Shown in pieces: positions 26,740-34,939 of a stretch of DNA of 64,000 nt. Within the stretch, counting starts at the first letter, position 1; every line of letters starts with the position of its first letter. The position numbers were made by a program, and so were the translations under genes. Location of the stretch: the NCBI RefSeq assembly GCF_014253075.1, contig NZ_JACLZJ010000001.1, forward strand, positions 558,001-622,000. The letters run 5' to 3'. The notes beneath the pieces are model-generated. The model was given only the letters and a program-made list of their open reading frames with translations. It had not been told where the DNA came from and did no database searches. Origin of the DNA: Ochrobactrum sp. CM-21-5. GTDB taxonomy: Bacteria > Pseudomonadota > Alphaproteobacteria > Rhizobiales > Rhizobiaceae.

Positions 26740-26996
26740 AAATAAGAAATATCCGCCTTATAGGCGAGCGCGACAGGCGAGAATTTCTCGTTCTCGCGCA
26801 GTTCAATATTGAGATTGTGCCGGGCGCTTTGCTGTACGATTTGCAGCTACATGAGGCCCCCGATGGCGGTTACTTCCTTTACACGCCGAAGAACGGTCGC
26901 GCGCCGACATCCAGTTTCTCACCTGAAGTCCGTAATCAAATCATCACGATAGCACGGGACGCCATTGAACATGCCAAATTCCGCAGCGCAGCCTGA
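26736..26996 (+). CDS. Small SpoVG-like element protein (copy 1), unknown function
   Basis: An 86-residue protein with the pattern LVLAQFNIEIVPGALLYDL ... DGGYFLYTPKNG ... FSPEVRNQIITIARDAIEH. This beta-rich arrangement followed by a C-terminal helix recalls SpoVG-type small nucleic-acid-binding proteins, and the 84-residue protein at 35738 shares the same spacing. The resemblance is by eye only. ATGA overlap with the preceding gene; its end overlaps the start of the RepA-like gene by 26 bases. Confidence 0.7.
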   Translation: MKIRNIRLIGERDRREFLVLAQFNIEIVPGALLYDLQLHEAPDGGYFLYTPKNGRAPTSSFSPEVRNQIITIARDAIEHAKFRSAA

Positions 26997-28326
26997 AGAG
27001 AACGAAGGTCTGGAAGCCGCGATTGATCGGGCTTTCATGCCTTTTGCCGATAATGACAATGGCCGACATCCCCCGCTGCTGGTTGCGTATCGCCAACAAG
27101 AACTCGACAGTAACAACAATGGCATATGGTCACCGGATGGCTCTATGCTGCGTGGTGTCCGCATCGATGACAAGACCGGCGATCTCTATGTCCACACGAA
27201 CGGCCAGATACTCTTCAAGTCGGCAGGGCAAATATACAATATTAAATGGGACCCGCTGCCGGTCATATGTCCTTGGATATGGCAGGGTGTTCCTGTGCCG
27301 CCACGACAATGGTTCATTCCTGATCTGGTTCCGATGAACACCGTTACCATCCTGAATGGTGACGGTGGCGTCGGCAAATCCCTATTGGCGCTTCAGCTTG
27401 CCGCCGCAGCGGCCATGTCCGTTGACACGCTCAATCTGGAACCGTGGGAAGGAAACGCCATTTATGTCGGTGCGGAAGATGATGACGGTGAATTTCACCG
27501 ACGGTTGGCAGACATCGCCGTGAGCCTGGGCGGTGATATGTCGGACCTATACCGGCTTCGGGTTGTCCCGCTGGCGGATCGGGATGCGCTTCTTTGCACT
27601 TTCGACAAAGAAGGAAGGCTCAAGGAAACCGATCTATGGAAGCAAATCAAGCGGTTGGCCTACCACCGTCTTCCACGCCTTATCGTTTTAGATACGGCGG
27701 CTGATTTGTATGGCGGGGACGAAATAAAGCGCGGTCAGGTCCGGCAGTTCATAGCCATGCTGCGGAAAGTGGCAATAGAACTTGAATGCGCAATCATTTT
27801 GCTTGCCCATCCTTCGGTCCAAGGGATGCAGACAGGTTCCGGCTCCTCGGGTTCGACCGCATGGAATAATTCCGTGCGTAGCCGTCTTTATATGACCAAG
27901 GGCGGCCCTGATGACGATTCCGACCTTCGCATCTTGAAAACCATGAAGGCCAATTACGGCAAGACGGGCGATGAAATCAAGTTGCGCTGGAAGGACGGCG
28001 CATTCGTTCTTGATGACGGCAAGCCTTCTGCCGCGTCAGGGCTGATCCAAGCCCATCACGAGCAGGTGTTCTTGCGCCTGTTGTCCGAAATCAACAGAAG
28101 CGGCAGGCGAGTCGCGGAAACCAAGGGAACAAACTACGCCCCTGTCGTTCTGGAAAAAATGCCGGGTGCCGAGGGCATCAAGAAGAAAGACTTCGAGGCG
28201 GCCATGAACCGGCTTTTCACTGCCGGTGAAATCAAGGTCGAAAAGGTCGGCCCGCCTTCCAATCAGCGGAAGCAGTTGGTCGTCATAGCCGATGAAATCG
28301 CAGCGGGCAGAATGGAGGCGGATTAG
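26971..28326 (+). CDS. RecA-superfamily/RepA-type replication ATPase
   Basis: A 451-residue P-loop ATPase. Walker A GDGGVGKSLLALQLA is at about residue 129 after MNTVTILN, Walker B is LIVLDTAADLYGGD at about residue 230, and the arginine/polar sensor region is AIILLAHPSVQGMQTGSGSSGSTAWNNSVRSR split across two strands. This is the AAA_25/RepA hexameric helicase family used by plasmids, phages and genomic islands. The C-terminal 100 residues may form a winged helix (FDAAMNRLFTAGEIKVEKVGP-like). It is followed immediately by an iteron array, consistent with a replication initiator/helicase acting at that site. Confidence 0.85.
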   Translation: MPNSAAQPEENEGLEAAIDRAFMPFADNDNGRHPPLLVAYRQQELDSNNNGIWSPDGSMLRGVRIDDKTGDLYVHTNGQILFKSAGQIYNIKWDPLPVICPWIWQGVPVPPRQWFIPDLVPMNTVTILNGDGGVGKSLLALQLAAAAAMSVDTLNLEPWEGNAIYVGAEDDDGEFHRRLADIAVSLGGDMSDLYRLRVVPLADRDALLCTFDKEGRLKETDLWKQIKRLAYHRLPRLIVLDTAADLYGGDEIKRGQVRQFIAMLRKVAIELECAIILLAHPSVQGMQTGSGSSGSTAWNNSVRSRLYMTKGGPDDDSDLRILKTMKANYGKTGDEIKLRWKDGAFVLDDGKPSAASGLIQAHHEQVFLRLLSEINRSGRRVAETKGTNYAPVVLEKMPGAEGIKKKDFEAAMNRLFTAGEIKVEKVGPPSNQRKQLVVIADEIAAGRMEAD

Positions 28327-28443
28327 CCTTCCACCATACCTTCGACCATCCTTCGACCATCTTCCACCATGCTCACCTACCACCCCCCCTTATACCCCCC
28401 TGTGGTGGTGGAACCACCCACCATGGTGGAAACATGGTGGAAG
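28327..28443. repeat. Iteron array, candidate replication origin of the element
   Basis: Four direct copies of CCTTCSACCAT begin at 28327, 28339, 28350 and 28360 (about 11-base spacing), followed by inverted copies ATGGTGGAA at 28423 and 28434 and a related GTGGTGGAA at 28402, around a C-rich centre. It begins one base after the RepA-like stop. Satellites and plasmids typically place Rep-binding iterons in this way. Confidence 0.7.
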
Positions 28444-28474
28444 TTCCACACACCAAAACGAGGAGAAGAAAGAA

Positions 28475-28666
28475 ATGTCTGACGTGATCCCACTGACCGA
28501 ACAAATCAAAGCCATCCACCCGATGACAGGCAAGCCGTGCACCGTCGTCGGCGTAGATACAAGTTATGCTATGCCCCGGCTGATCATCATTAATCGTGGT
28601 CCGGGCGGTGTTTCTGCCGAAGTTGTCGATTCCGTCGAGAATGAAGAACCGCGGAGCGCAGCATGA
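28475..28666 (+). CDS. Small element protein, unknown function
   Basis: A 63-residue protein (MSDVIPLTEQIKAIHPMTG ... RGPGGVSAEVVDSVENEEPRSAA). The start ATG follows an AGGAGAAG ribosome-binding site; the longer open frame upstream would run through the iteron array and is unlikely to be coding. It overlaps the following gene by ATGA. No domain recognised. Confidence 0.7.
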   Translation: MSDVIPLTEQIKAIHPMTGKPCTVVGVDTSYAMPRLIIINRGPGGVSAEVVDSVENEEPRSAA

Positions 28667-29691
28667 TGCTCATGCTCGAAATTGAGCCCGGCCGATTTGT
28701 GAACGAAATCGCGATAACGAGGCTGGGATTGAAGCCCATCGGCCGGAGCTATGAAACCGACAGCCAGGCTATGGATGCACCAACGCCACGGAAAAAGAAA
28801 AACGCAGCACCGAAGCCCGAAAAGACTCCGCCAGCGAAAGTTATCATGGACGCGACCTTTGACTTGCCGCGAGAGGAACCGCCTGCACCAAAAACGGCTG
28901 TTCGCGAATGGCTGGCCTCGATGATGAAGGGAGCGACAGTGACGAAAATTCCAACCGTACCGCAGCCAGAACCGCGAGGATGGAAACCGCGCGAAAGGCC
29001 GAAAGCGGCCAATGATAACGAACCGGCTATTCCAGTCTGCGAGGCGCTGATCCGAGACAAGCGCCCGGATGATGCTGCGATGATAAGGCGATACATCATG
29101 CTTGTTGATGTGGCAGGCTTGCCGCAGGAAGACGTTCAAGCTGAAGTTGGTCACCAGGGGATAGACATCGCCCGGCGCAGAAGCTTTGACGACAATGGCC
29201 GGATGCGGGACCATGGGGTGCGGGAGTCGAAGAAAGTTGCGATCTCGCGCGGTGTCCGCAATAGCGTTACAGCCGAAGACGTTCCTACCCGCACACAAGC
29301 CCCCGCAGTGCCGACGATAGGCGAGGATAGTATAATCGCCTATATGGATGCGAAGGCCATCCTAGGGCCGCTACGGGCCGCGCTGGGGCCATTGCTTGAT
29401 GTGTTTGAGCTTGCGGCCCTGAGCGGCCTGACAATGACGCAGATCGGTGAGTATCGCGGGTTCAAGGGTAAGCAGGCAAGCGCCGCTGGAAAGATGGTGG
29501 TTTACATGGCCATCGACCATCTACGCGATGCGTGGAACCGGGATAGCAGGCTGGCAGCGGTGCAGGCCCGGCAAGCCAATGATGCCGTGCTAAAGGCTGG
29601 CGACATGCGTGATGCGGCGAATGTCTTATATTTCGGCAAGGACATAACCAAGAGGCCGGGAACGATCTATGGCAGGTCGAAGGCGGCTTAA
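28663..29691 (+). CDS. Element protein with C-terminal helix-turn-helix-like region, candidate late regulator
   Basis: A 342-residue protein with a low-complexity, Pro/Lys-rich N-terminal half (about 35-130). A C-terminal half contains LDVFELAALSGLTMTQIGEYRG (about 245-266, split here by helices) followed by KGKQASAAGKMVVYMAIDHL, reminiscent of sigma region 4 or a helix-turn-helix that recognises DNA. It is the last gene before a 396-bp gene-free stretch and the structural genes. A role in switching on the head genes is suggested by place only. Its stop codon lies within a 26-base palindrome. Confidence 0.65.
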   Translation: MMLMLEIEPGRFVNEIAITRLGLKPIGRSYETDSQAMDAPTPRKKKNAAPKPEKTPPAKVIMDATFDLPREEPPAPKTAVREWLASMMKGATVTKIPTVPQPEPRGWKPRERPKAANDNEPAIPVCEALIRDKRPDDAAMIRRYIMLVDVAGLPQEDVQAEVGHQGIDIARRRSFDDNGRMRDHGVRESKKVAISRGVRNSVTAEDVPTRTQAPAVPTIGEDSIIAYMDAKAILGPLRAALGPLLDVFELAALSGLTMTQIGEYRGFKGKQASAAGKMVVYMAIDHLRDAWNRDSRLAAVQARQANDAVLKAGDMRDAANVLYFGKDITKRPGTIYGRSKAA

Positions 29692-29715
29692 TAAGTATGG
29701 GTGCCCATACTTATT
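29690..29715. promoter_or_regulatory. Perfect 12-bp-arm palindrome at the boundary of early and late genes
   Basis: AATAAGTATGGG and CCCATACTTATT separated by two bases; the left arm overlaps the last two bases of the preceding stop codon. There is no T-run, and the symmetry suits a dimeric DNA-binding protein. Confidence 0.6.
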
Positions 29716-29854
29716 CCCGTGCAATAAAAAAACATGCCGCGTAGGTAGGTATTCCGCAATCTCGCAACCTATTACAGTGAAGGGGTTCAACCGCATAGCG
29801 GTTGCGGTGCACCCCAAACCGCATTTCGCGGTTATAGATGAAGACACATTTATT

Positions 29855-29881
29855 GGCTCGCTTCGGCGGGCCTTTTTTTTC
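29855..29881 (+). terminator. Terminator-like hairpin before late genes
   Basis: GGCTCGC TTCG GCGGGCC stem-loop (one G-U pair) with a TTTTTTTT tail, ending the early transcript. Confidence 0.8.
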
Positions 29882-30011
29882 GGCGCTGGAATATGCGGCC
29901 GAAATGGCGGGCCTTGCTAGTTCCCCGCCGCTCCATGTCGCGCCCACGGCATGGGGCAACCCATCCGCACTTGGTCGTGCGGTAGCAGCGCGGCAACGCG
30001 CTCGCCTGCCT

Positions 30012-30050
30012 GTCCGTATCCTCCTCGTTACGGGCGGGCGGGTTTTTTTA
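30012..30050 (+). terminator. Second terminator-like hairpin before late genes
   Basis: CTGTCCGTA ... TTACGGGCGGGCGG pairs imperfectly (with G-U pairs) and runs into TTTTTTT. It lies about 40 bases before the first late gene. Confidence 0.55.
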
Positions 30051-30087
30051 TGCCCAAATCGAAAATTTTCATCTGAAAAGGCAGACC

Positions 30088-30483
30088 ATGAACAACTGGA
30101 CTTTGCGGGATATTACCGCTGAGGCGGCTGCGGCTGCCTGTCGAATGCCAGCCGAAACGCTGGCCACTTGGACGCATCGATATAAAGCGCCCAGCGGCAA
30201 GCGCCGGGGGTCTCGTCTTTATTCATTACAAGACCTCACAATCTTGCAGACCGCTCGTCGGCTCTTATCGCCGGGCATTCTGGCAAAGACCGCGCTGGAT
30301 ATAGCCGCGCCCCTTTTGGATGATCCGCCGGGTTATGACGCCACGCTGTTTGTGACCGACGATACGGCTTTCATCAGCAGCCGCGACGATTTTCCTGAGT
30401 GCAACTTCACGGCCATCAACGTCGGCTGGGTTGCGCACGATCTTTCTAAACGATTGGAGGCTGCCAATGGACAGACGGCCTGA
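30088..30483 (+). CDS. Small element protein with MerR-like N-terminus, unknown function
   Basis: A 131-residue protein. Residues 5-55 (LRDITAEAAAAACRMPAETLATW then RRGSRLYSLQDLTILQTARRLL, split here) resemble the winged-helix recognition part of MerR-type proteins; the remainder is unassigned. It opens the structural gene block, behind AAAAGGCAGACC. It could be a DNA-binding regulator or a small packaging protein. Confidence 0.65.
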   Translation: MNNWTLRDITAEAAAAACRMPAETLATWTHRYKAPSGKRRGSRLYSLQDLTILQTARRLLSPGILAKTALDIAAPLLDDPPGYDATLFVTDDTAFISSRDDFPECNFTAINVGWVAHDLSKRLEAANGQTA

Positions 30484-30724
30484 TGACCTGGAGCGTCGCA
30501 TAGATGCCGCGATGGCTCGCTTCGGAATGAACCAGACATGCAAAACCGTCGCACGCCGTAGGCAATGGCACGATCGGGCTTGGCAAGAGGCCACGCGGCA
30601 GCAGCGAGCGACAGGAATGCGCGGTCTCATCGGATTGCTGCATCGATCCAATATAGCGGCTTCGCTGGTCGAAAAATACGAACAGGAATATCAGGAGTCC
30701 GCCAATGTGGCCGTTCTCAACTAA
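30467..30724 (+). CDS. Small basic element protein, unknown function
   Basis: An 85-residue Arg-rich helical protein (MDRRPDDLERRIDAAMARFG ...). ATG chosen at 30467, preceded by GGAGG; it overlaps the previous gene by 17 bases and its end overlaps the portal gene by 20 bases. Position directly before portal would suit a head accessory protein, but nothing in the sequence proves it. Confidence 0.65.
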   Translation: MDRRPDDLERRIDAAMARFGMNQTCKTVARRRQWHDRAWQEATRQQRATGMRGLIGLLHRSNIAASLVEKYEQEYQESANVAVLN

Positions 30725-31925
30725 ATCCGCGCCCGTCGAAGAAACGAAGGCCGAAAGCGGCATTGTCACCCCGGAGACATGGCTTGTAGCGCATTTCGGT
30801 GGCGGACCTGACGACATCGCCGTCACGGCACACGCCGCATTGCAAGTGCCTGCCGTCGCCAGCGCTGTCCGCCTCATAAGCGAAGCTGCGGCCAGTCTGG
30901 ACGTTCGTGTGCAGCGCAAGGTCGGCGGCGTTTGGAAAGACTTGCCGAACCATCCTGCCGTGAAGCTTCTGAATAATGAGGCCAACGATTGGACGTCGGG
31001 TTTCGAACTGACCCGTGGATTACTTATTGAAACGCTCACCAGCGATCCTGGAGGTTTCGCGCTCGTCACGCGGTCAAGCGATAACCGACCTATTGCCATT
31101 CGGAAATACAAACCGGGTATGATCCAGGTCGAGTTTTCCGCGGAAGGTGATGGCCAGCCTCTTTATAAAAAGAACGGAAAGGCACTGCGATCAAGCGATG
31201 TCATTCACATTCGCAACGCCTTTAGCCGTGCGCCGATTAGCCATGCCTGCGAAGCAATCGCCTTCGCTAGAGGGTTGCAGTCGTATGGCAAGAACCTTTT
31301 CCAAAACGGTGCCCGACCGGGCGGACTTCTGAAAACCACGAAGCCGATAGGCGACAAGGGCGTCGAGGCGATGCTTAAAGGCTGGGCGGCGGTTTTTGGA
31401 GGCGGGCAGAACGCCGGCAAGACCCCTGTCTTATGGGATGGCACGGATTATGTGCAACTCGGTCTTTCATCGACTGACGCGCAGTATCTGGAAAATCGCC
31501 GGTTTCAGAATGAGGAAATTGCCCGCGCCTTCCGCGTCCCGCCGACTATGATTTTCGATCTTGAACGGGGCACATGGGGCAACGCTGAACAAATGGGGCG
31601 GGAGTTCCTGACGTATTGCCTTGAGCCGTGGCTGCGCGAACTTGAGGGCGCGTATGGGCGGGCATTACTGACCGATGACGAGCGCCGCAATCATCGAATT
31701 TCTTTCGACCGCGACGACCTTACCCGCGCCGATCTAACGGCACGCGCGACGGCAATTTCAAGCTTCATGCAGGCCAAGGCCATCAGCGCCAATGAGGCTC
31801 GCCAGTGGATTGACCTCCCGCCACGTGAGGGCGGCGACGTCTATGAAAATCCGGCCATCACGGTTCCGGATAAAGCGCCAACGGCAGAAACAAAGCCAGC
31901 GGCAAACTCAAGCAAACCGGAGTAA
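30705..31925 (+). CDS. HK97-family portal protein
   Basis: A 406-residue phage portal, normal length for the HK97 type. Hallmarks are VPAVASAVRLISEAAASLDV (about 45-65), HPAVKLLNNEAN, NPAEQ-like middle region, IARAFRVPPTMIFDL and NAEQMGREFLTYCLEPWLRELE. The portal forms the dodecameric ring at one capsid vertex through which terminase pumps DNA. It starts behind a CAGGAG ribosome-binding site within the previous gene. The C-terminal 35 residues are low complexity. Confidence 0.93.
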   Translation: MWPFSTKSAPVEETKAESGIVTPETWLVAHFGGGPDDIAVTAHAALQVPAVASAVRLISEAAASLDVRVQRKVGGVWKDLPNHPAVKLLNNEANDWTSGFELTRGLLIETLTSDPGGFALVTRSSDNRPIAIRKYKPGMIQVEFSAEGDGQPLYKKNGKALRSSDVIHIRNAFSRAPISHACEAIAFARGLQSYGKNLFQNGARPGGLLKTTKPIGDKGVEAMLKGWAAVFGGGQNAGKTPVLWDGTDYVQLGLSSTDAQYLENRRFQNEEIARAFRVPPTMIFDLERGTWGNAEQMGREFLTYCLEPWLRELEGAYGRALLTDDERRNHRISFDRDDLTRADLTARATAISSFMQAKAISANEARQWIDLPPREGGDVYENPAITVPDKAPTAETKPAANSSKPE

Positions 31926-31931
31926 CCAAAC

Positions 31932-32324
31932 TTGGTTTCACTGAAACGAGAATACAATGGTGAGGAAAAAACCTTTACCGTTGCCGATCCCCTATTGTTC
32001 GAAGTTCTGACGCCTAATCGTTCGACTTATGCATTTCTGCAAAAGTTTACGGCAGGGCTTTGGTCGACTGCTGACGTTGCATTCGTGCTTTCGTATGCCC
32101 TGCATGGCCCGTCGAAACAGATCTTGTCCTATTGGCCCATTTTCCGGCGAGCGGCTATAGAGACCGGGTCGCATGGGATGATGAGCACGCTACGCTACAC
32201 TCCCCATCCTGACGTGGTCGCCACTGTTTCAAAGGCACCGGGCGACTTTGCTCCCATCGCCGTCGATATCCTCACCGAGCTGGTTTTCGGCGAAGGCGCA
32301 TCTATGGAGGCAGACGATGAGTAA
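31932..32324 (+). CDS. Unknown protein between portal and prohead protease
   Basis: A 130-residue protein that begins with TTG (VSLKREYNGEEKTFTVADP follows); no in-frame ATG is near. It has a conserved-looking hydrophobic core (LQKFTAGLWSTADVAFVLSYAL). The composition faintly recalls small tail-assembly-chaperone proteins of gene transfer agents (Phage_TAC_11), but it sits inside the head module. It overlaps the protease gene by 8 bases, so it is coexpressed. Function unassigned. Confidence 0.65.
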   Translation: MVSLKREYNGEEKTFTVADPLLFEVLTPNRSTYAFLQKFTAGLWSTADVAFVLSYALHGPSKQILSYWPIFRRAAIETGSHGMMSTLRYTPHPDVVATVSKAPGDFAPIAVDILTELVFGEGASMEADDE

Positions 32325-32835
32325 CACGCTTGCAGCGGTGGAACTCGACGTCAAGTCGGTGCAGGAGGATGGCACGTTCTCCGGCTACGCGGCTGTCTTT
32401 GGCACTAAGGACTCGGGCGGTGACATCATCCGCAAGGGCGCTTTTGCCGCTTCGCTTGCTGCCGTTCCAGCGGCTCGCGTGAAGCTTCTTTGGCAGCATG
32501 TTCGCGATGAACCTATCGGCGTGTGGACGTCTTTCACCGAAGACGACCACGGGCTCAAAGCCGAGGGCCGCCTGATTCTTGAAACGGCGCGTGGTCGTGA
32601 AGCTCATGCGCTGATGAAGGCCGGGGCACTGGACGGCCTGTCCATCGGCTTTCGCACGGTGAGAGCATCACAGGACAGCACTAAACAGGCCCGCATCCTC
32701 GAAGAAGTTGCGCTCAAGGAAGTGTCGCTGGTGACCTTCCCTATGCACCCAGACGCCACCGTCTCCAACGTTAAATCCGACAACGAAACCATTGCCGCCA
32801 TCCGTGCGGCCACTCAGGCAATTAAGGAAATCTAA
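32317..32835 (+). CDS. HK97-family prohead protease
   Basis: A 172-residue serine protease of the HK97/U35 type that matures the capsid. GYAAVFGTKDSGGDIIRKGAF begins the fold, the catalytic His is in LLWQHVRDEPIG (about residue 65), and the Ser is in DGLSIGFRT (about residue 109). It lies between portal and capsid as in HK97, and its stop shares a base with the capsid start (TAATG). Confidence 0.93.
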   Translation: MSNTLAAVELDVKSVQEDGTFSGYAAVFGTKDSGGDIIRKGAFAASLAAVPAARVKLLWQHVRDEPIGVWTSFTEDDHGLKAEGRLILETARGREAHALMKAGALDGLSIGFRTVRASQDSTKQARILEEVALKEVSLVTFPMHPDATVSNVKSDNETIAAIRAATQAIKEI

Positions 32836-33974
32836 TGACTGCTATTCTCAAACTGGAAACGAAGTCCGAATCCGAAATCGACGTTAAGGCTGCACTGGTT
32901 GACCTCACGAATGAGGTGAAAGCCAAGGCCGAAAACGACAATAAGCTGGTTGATCGTCTCGACAAGCTTGAAGCCAAGTTCGCGCACGCCAACGATAACA
33001 GCGCCACCGACACGAAGTCTGCCGGCGAGCAGCTTGTCGAAACAGACGCATTCAAGGAATGGGCGGTTTCCGGCAAAAAGGGCTCAGCCGACATTGAGCT
33101 CAAGGCGATCACTACCGGCAGTGCGACGGTCGGCACCGGCACTGATGGCAGCACTTCGCTCGTACCAAGCCACCACGTGCCTGGCATTATCGCACCGGCA
33201 ATTCGACCGCTGACCATCCGCGCACTGCTTGCGCAGGGTTCCACGACCAGCGGTGTGATTCAGTATGTCCGCGAAACGGGCTTCACCAACAACGCCGCTC
33301 CGGTTGCGGAAGGCGCTGCCAAGCCTTACAGCGACATCACCTTTGATCAGGAAACCGAAAACGTTCGCGTCATCGCGCACCTGTTCAAAGCGAGCCGTCA
33401 GGTGCTTGAGGACAGCGCGCAGCTTGCCAGTTACATCGATACCCGCGCTCGCGATGGCCTTGCGGACGTTGAGGAAGCCCAGCTTCTCAATGGCAATGCA
33501 ACCGGCCAGAACCTTAACGGTCTGATCCCGAACGCCACCCCGTTCAACGCTGCGCTTGTTGCTGCCGATGACAACAAGGCCGATATCATCCGTCGTGCAA
33601 TCCTACAGGTTCGCCTTGCCGAGTATCGCGCGGACGGAATTGTCATGCACCCCACGGACTGGGCCGATATCGAGGTTCTTAAAGAGACGACCGGTGGCTA
33701 CATTTGGTCGAATCCGACGGTCAATAATGGGCAAAATCTTTGGGGCATCCCGGTCGTCGATACTACGGCCATGCCGGTCGGCAACTTCTTGGTCGGCGCG
33801 TTTGCCCGTGCTGCGCAGATCTTCGACCGCTGGCAGGCCCGCGTTGAAGTGTCGAACTCGAACGCGGACGACTTCGAGAAAAACCTTGTCACCATCCGCG
33901 CAGAGGAACGCCTTGCCCTGGCGATTTATCGCCCGGAAAGCTTCGTCTGCGGCCCGTTCGAAGTAACGCCATAA
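32835..33974 (+). CDS. HK97-family major capsid protein
   Basis: A 379-residue major capsid protein. The N-terminal about 95 residues are charged and coiled-coil-like (KAALVDLTNEVKAKAEND...), matching the cleaved delta/scaffold domain. The HK97 fold follows, with PIRPLTIRALL-like A-domain entry, GAAKPYSDITFD (E-loop start), FKASRQVLEDSAQLASYI spine helix, MHPTDWADIEVLKET and the P-domain end RAEERLALAIYRPESFV. A 17.6-kb genome would need a small shell or headful of concatemers. It is followed by two hairpins that close the unit. Confidence 0.94.
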   Translation: MTAILKLETKSESEIDVKAALVDLTNEVKAKAENDNKLVDRLDKLEAKFAHANDNSATDTKSAGEQLVETDAFKEWAVSGKKGSADIELKAITTGSATVGTGTDGSTSLVPSHHVPGIIAPAIRPLTIRALLAQGSTTSGVIQYVRETGFTNNAAPVAEGAAKPYSDITFDQETENVRVIAHLFKASRQVLEDSAQLASYIDTRARDGLADVEEAQLLNGNATGQNLNGLIPNATPFNAALVAADDNKADIIRRAILQVRLAEYRADGIVMHPTDWADIEVLKETTGGYIWSNPTVNNGQNLWGIPVVDTTAMPVGNFLVGAFARAAQIFDRWQARVEVSNSNADDFEKNLVTIRAEERLALAIYRPESFVCGPFEVTP

Positions 33975-34018
33975 CCAATCAGGCGGGGAAATTGGCGGGT
34001 TAGCTTCGGCCCGTAAGG

Positions 34019-34056
34019 CGTATTGAGGCCCGCCATCCTCCTGAAACCTCAATACG
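34019..34056 (+). terminator. Stem-loop after the capsid gene
   Basis: Perfect 10-base arms CGTATTGAGG and CCTCAATACG separated by 18 bases. No T-run; perhaps an mRNA stabiliser or protein site. Confidence 0.5.
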
Positions 34057-34070
34057 TCATGAGCACAATT

Positions 34071-34107
34071 GGAGGCCGCACGCGTGATGCTGCGGTCTCC
34101 TTTGTTT
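34071..34107 (+). terminator. Terminator after the capsid gene
   Basis: GGAGGCCGCA pairs with TGCGGTCTCC (one G-U), followed by TTTGTTTT. A new ribosome-binding site (AAGGAG) for the next gene follows at once. Confidence 0.75.
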
Positions 34108-34121
34108 TAAGGAGACCCTGA

Positions 34122-34934
34122 ATGGTCAACCGCATAACCTCATGTGGCTGCTCGGTGCCGAAGGGCACTAAGTGTATCCACGAGCGGGCGCGCGTTACGG
34201 CACGGCAGAAGGCGAATGATGAGCAACGCGGTAGTTCTGCCAGTCGTGGTTACACGAAGGAATGGTGGCGAGAATCCCATGCATTCCTGAAGTCTTTGGG
34301 CAGCCCGCTATGTGCGTGCGGTTGCGGCCAGCCCGCTAACATGGTCGATCACATCATAGCGCCGAAAGGAAACATGGCGCTGTTTTGGGACCGCACCAAT
34401 TGGCAGCCATACAATCAGTTGTGCAATCGCCGGAAGAACATCAAACATGAGGGCGGTTTCGGTAGGAAGCCTATATCAGACGAGGCCCTGTCGCGTGCTC
34501 GACCAAAGCTAAGTAAGTCGCGCATCCCCGTGCACATCGTCTGTGGTGCGCCCGGCAGCGGCAAGTCAACCTTCGTTGAGCGCAATGCGGGGCCGGATGA
34601 TATCCGCATAGACCTCGATGTCATCCGCGCCGAACTGGCTGGCACGTCGATCCACCAAGCCAATGCGACATACACCCGTCAGGCGCTTGATAGACGCAAC
34701 GAAATGCTACGCGGCTTGGCAACATCTAATGCCCCAGCAGCATGGTTCATTGTTGCGGCTCCGACGATGGAGGAGCGTCGATGGTGGCAGCAGCAGCTTG
34801 GCGGCACGATCCATCTCATGAACACCGACCTTGACGAATGCAAGAGACGCATCACGGCAGATCATCGCCGTGAAGGTCAGCATAACCGCATGATCCAGCT
34901 CGCCGAGGACTGGTTTGCCAAGGCGAACGGCTAG
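34122..34934 (+). CDS. HNH endonuclease fused to a P-loop kinase-like domain
   Basis: A 270-residue two-domain protein. Residues about 30-115 form an HNH-type nuclease: paired cysteines in CGCSVPKGTKC and CACGCGQPANMVDHI, the catalytic-site VDHIIAPKG, then NWQPYNQLCNRRKN. From residue 138 a P-loop begins (VHIVCGAPGSGKSTFVERN), with IRIDLDVIRAEL and a later MNTDLDECKRRI, the pattern of small AAA_33/polynucleotide-kinase-like ATPases. HNH proteins often assist terminase at cos sites in head modules; the attached kinase domain is unusual. Flanked by terminators on both sides, it may be expressed separately. Confidence 0.85.
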   Translation: MVNRITSCGCSVPKGTKCIHERARVTARQKANDEQRGSSASRGYTKEWWRESHAFLKSLGSPLCACGCGQPANMVDHIIAPKGNMALFWDRTNWQPYNQLCNRRKNIKHEGGFGRKPISDEALSRARPKLSKSRIPVHIVCGAPGSGKSTFVERNAGPDDIRIDLDVIRAELAGTSIHQANATYTRQALDRRNEMLRGLATSNAPAAWFIVAAPTMEERRWWQQQLGGTIHLMNTDLDECKRRITADHRREGQHNRMIQLAEDWFAKANG

Positions 34935-34939
34935 ACCGG

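Larger units (their letters stand above)
29716..30087. other. Gene-free stretch before the structural genes
   Basis: About 370 bases holding two terminator-like hairpins (29855-29881 and about 30012-30050) and several short GC stems (for example AACCGC/GCGGTT near 29790-29830). A 94-codon open frame here crosses the first hairpin, has no ribosome-binding site and looks non-coding. Likely carries the late promoter. Confidence 0.5.

Noticed and set aside
28327-28443. Possible CRISPR array
   Set aside because: Repeats are 11 bp with no unique spacers and include inverted copies; this is iteron-like. No CRISPR or cas genes are seen in the window.
28292-28474. N-terminal extension of the small gene at 28475
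   Set aside because: It would translate the iteron array into Pro/Trp repeats; the internal ATG has an AGGAG site.
29838-30122. 94-codon frame before the late genes
   Set aside because: Runs through a terminator hairpin and into the next gene, without a ribosome-binding site.
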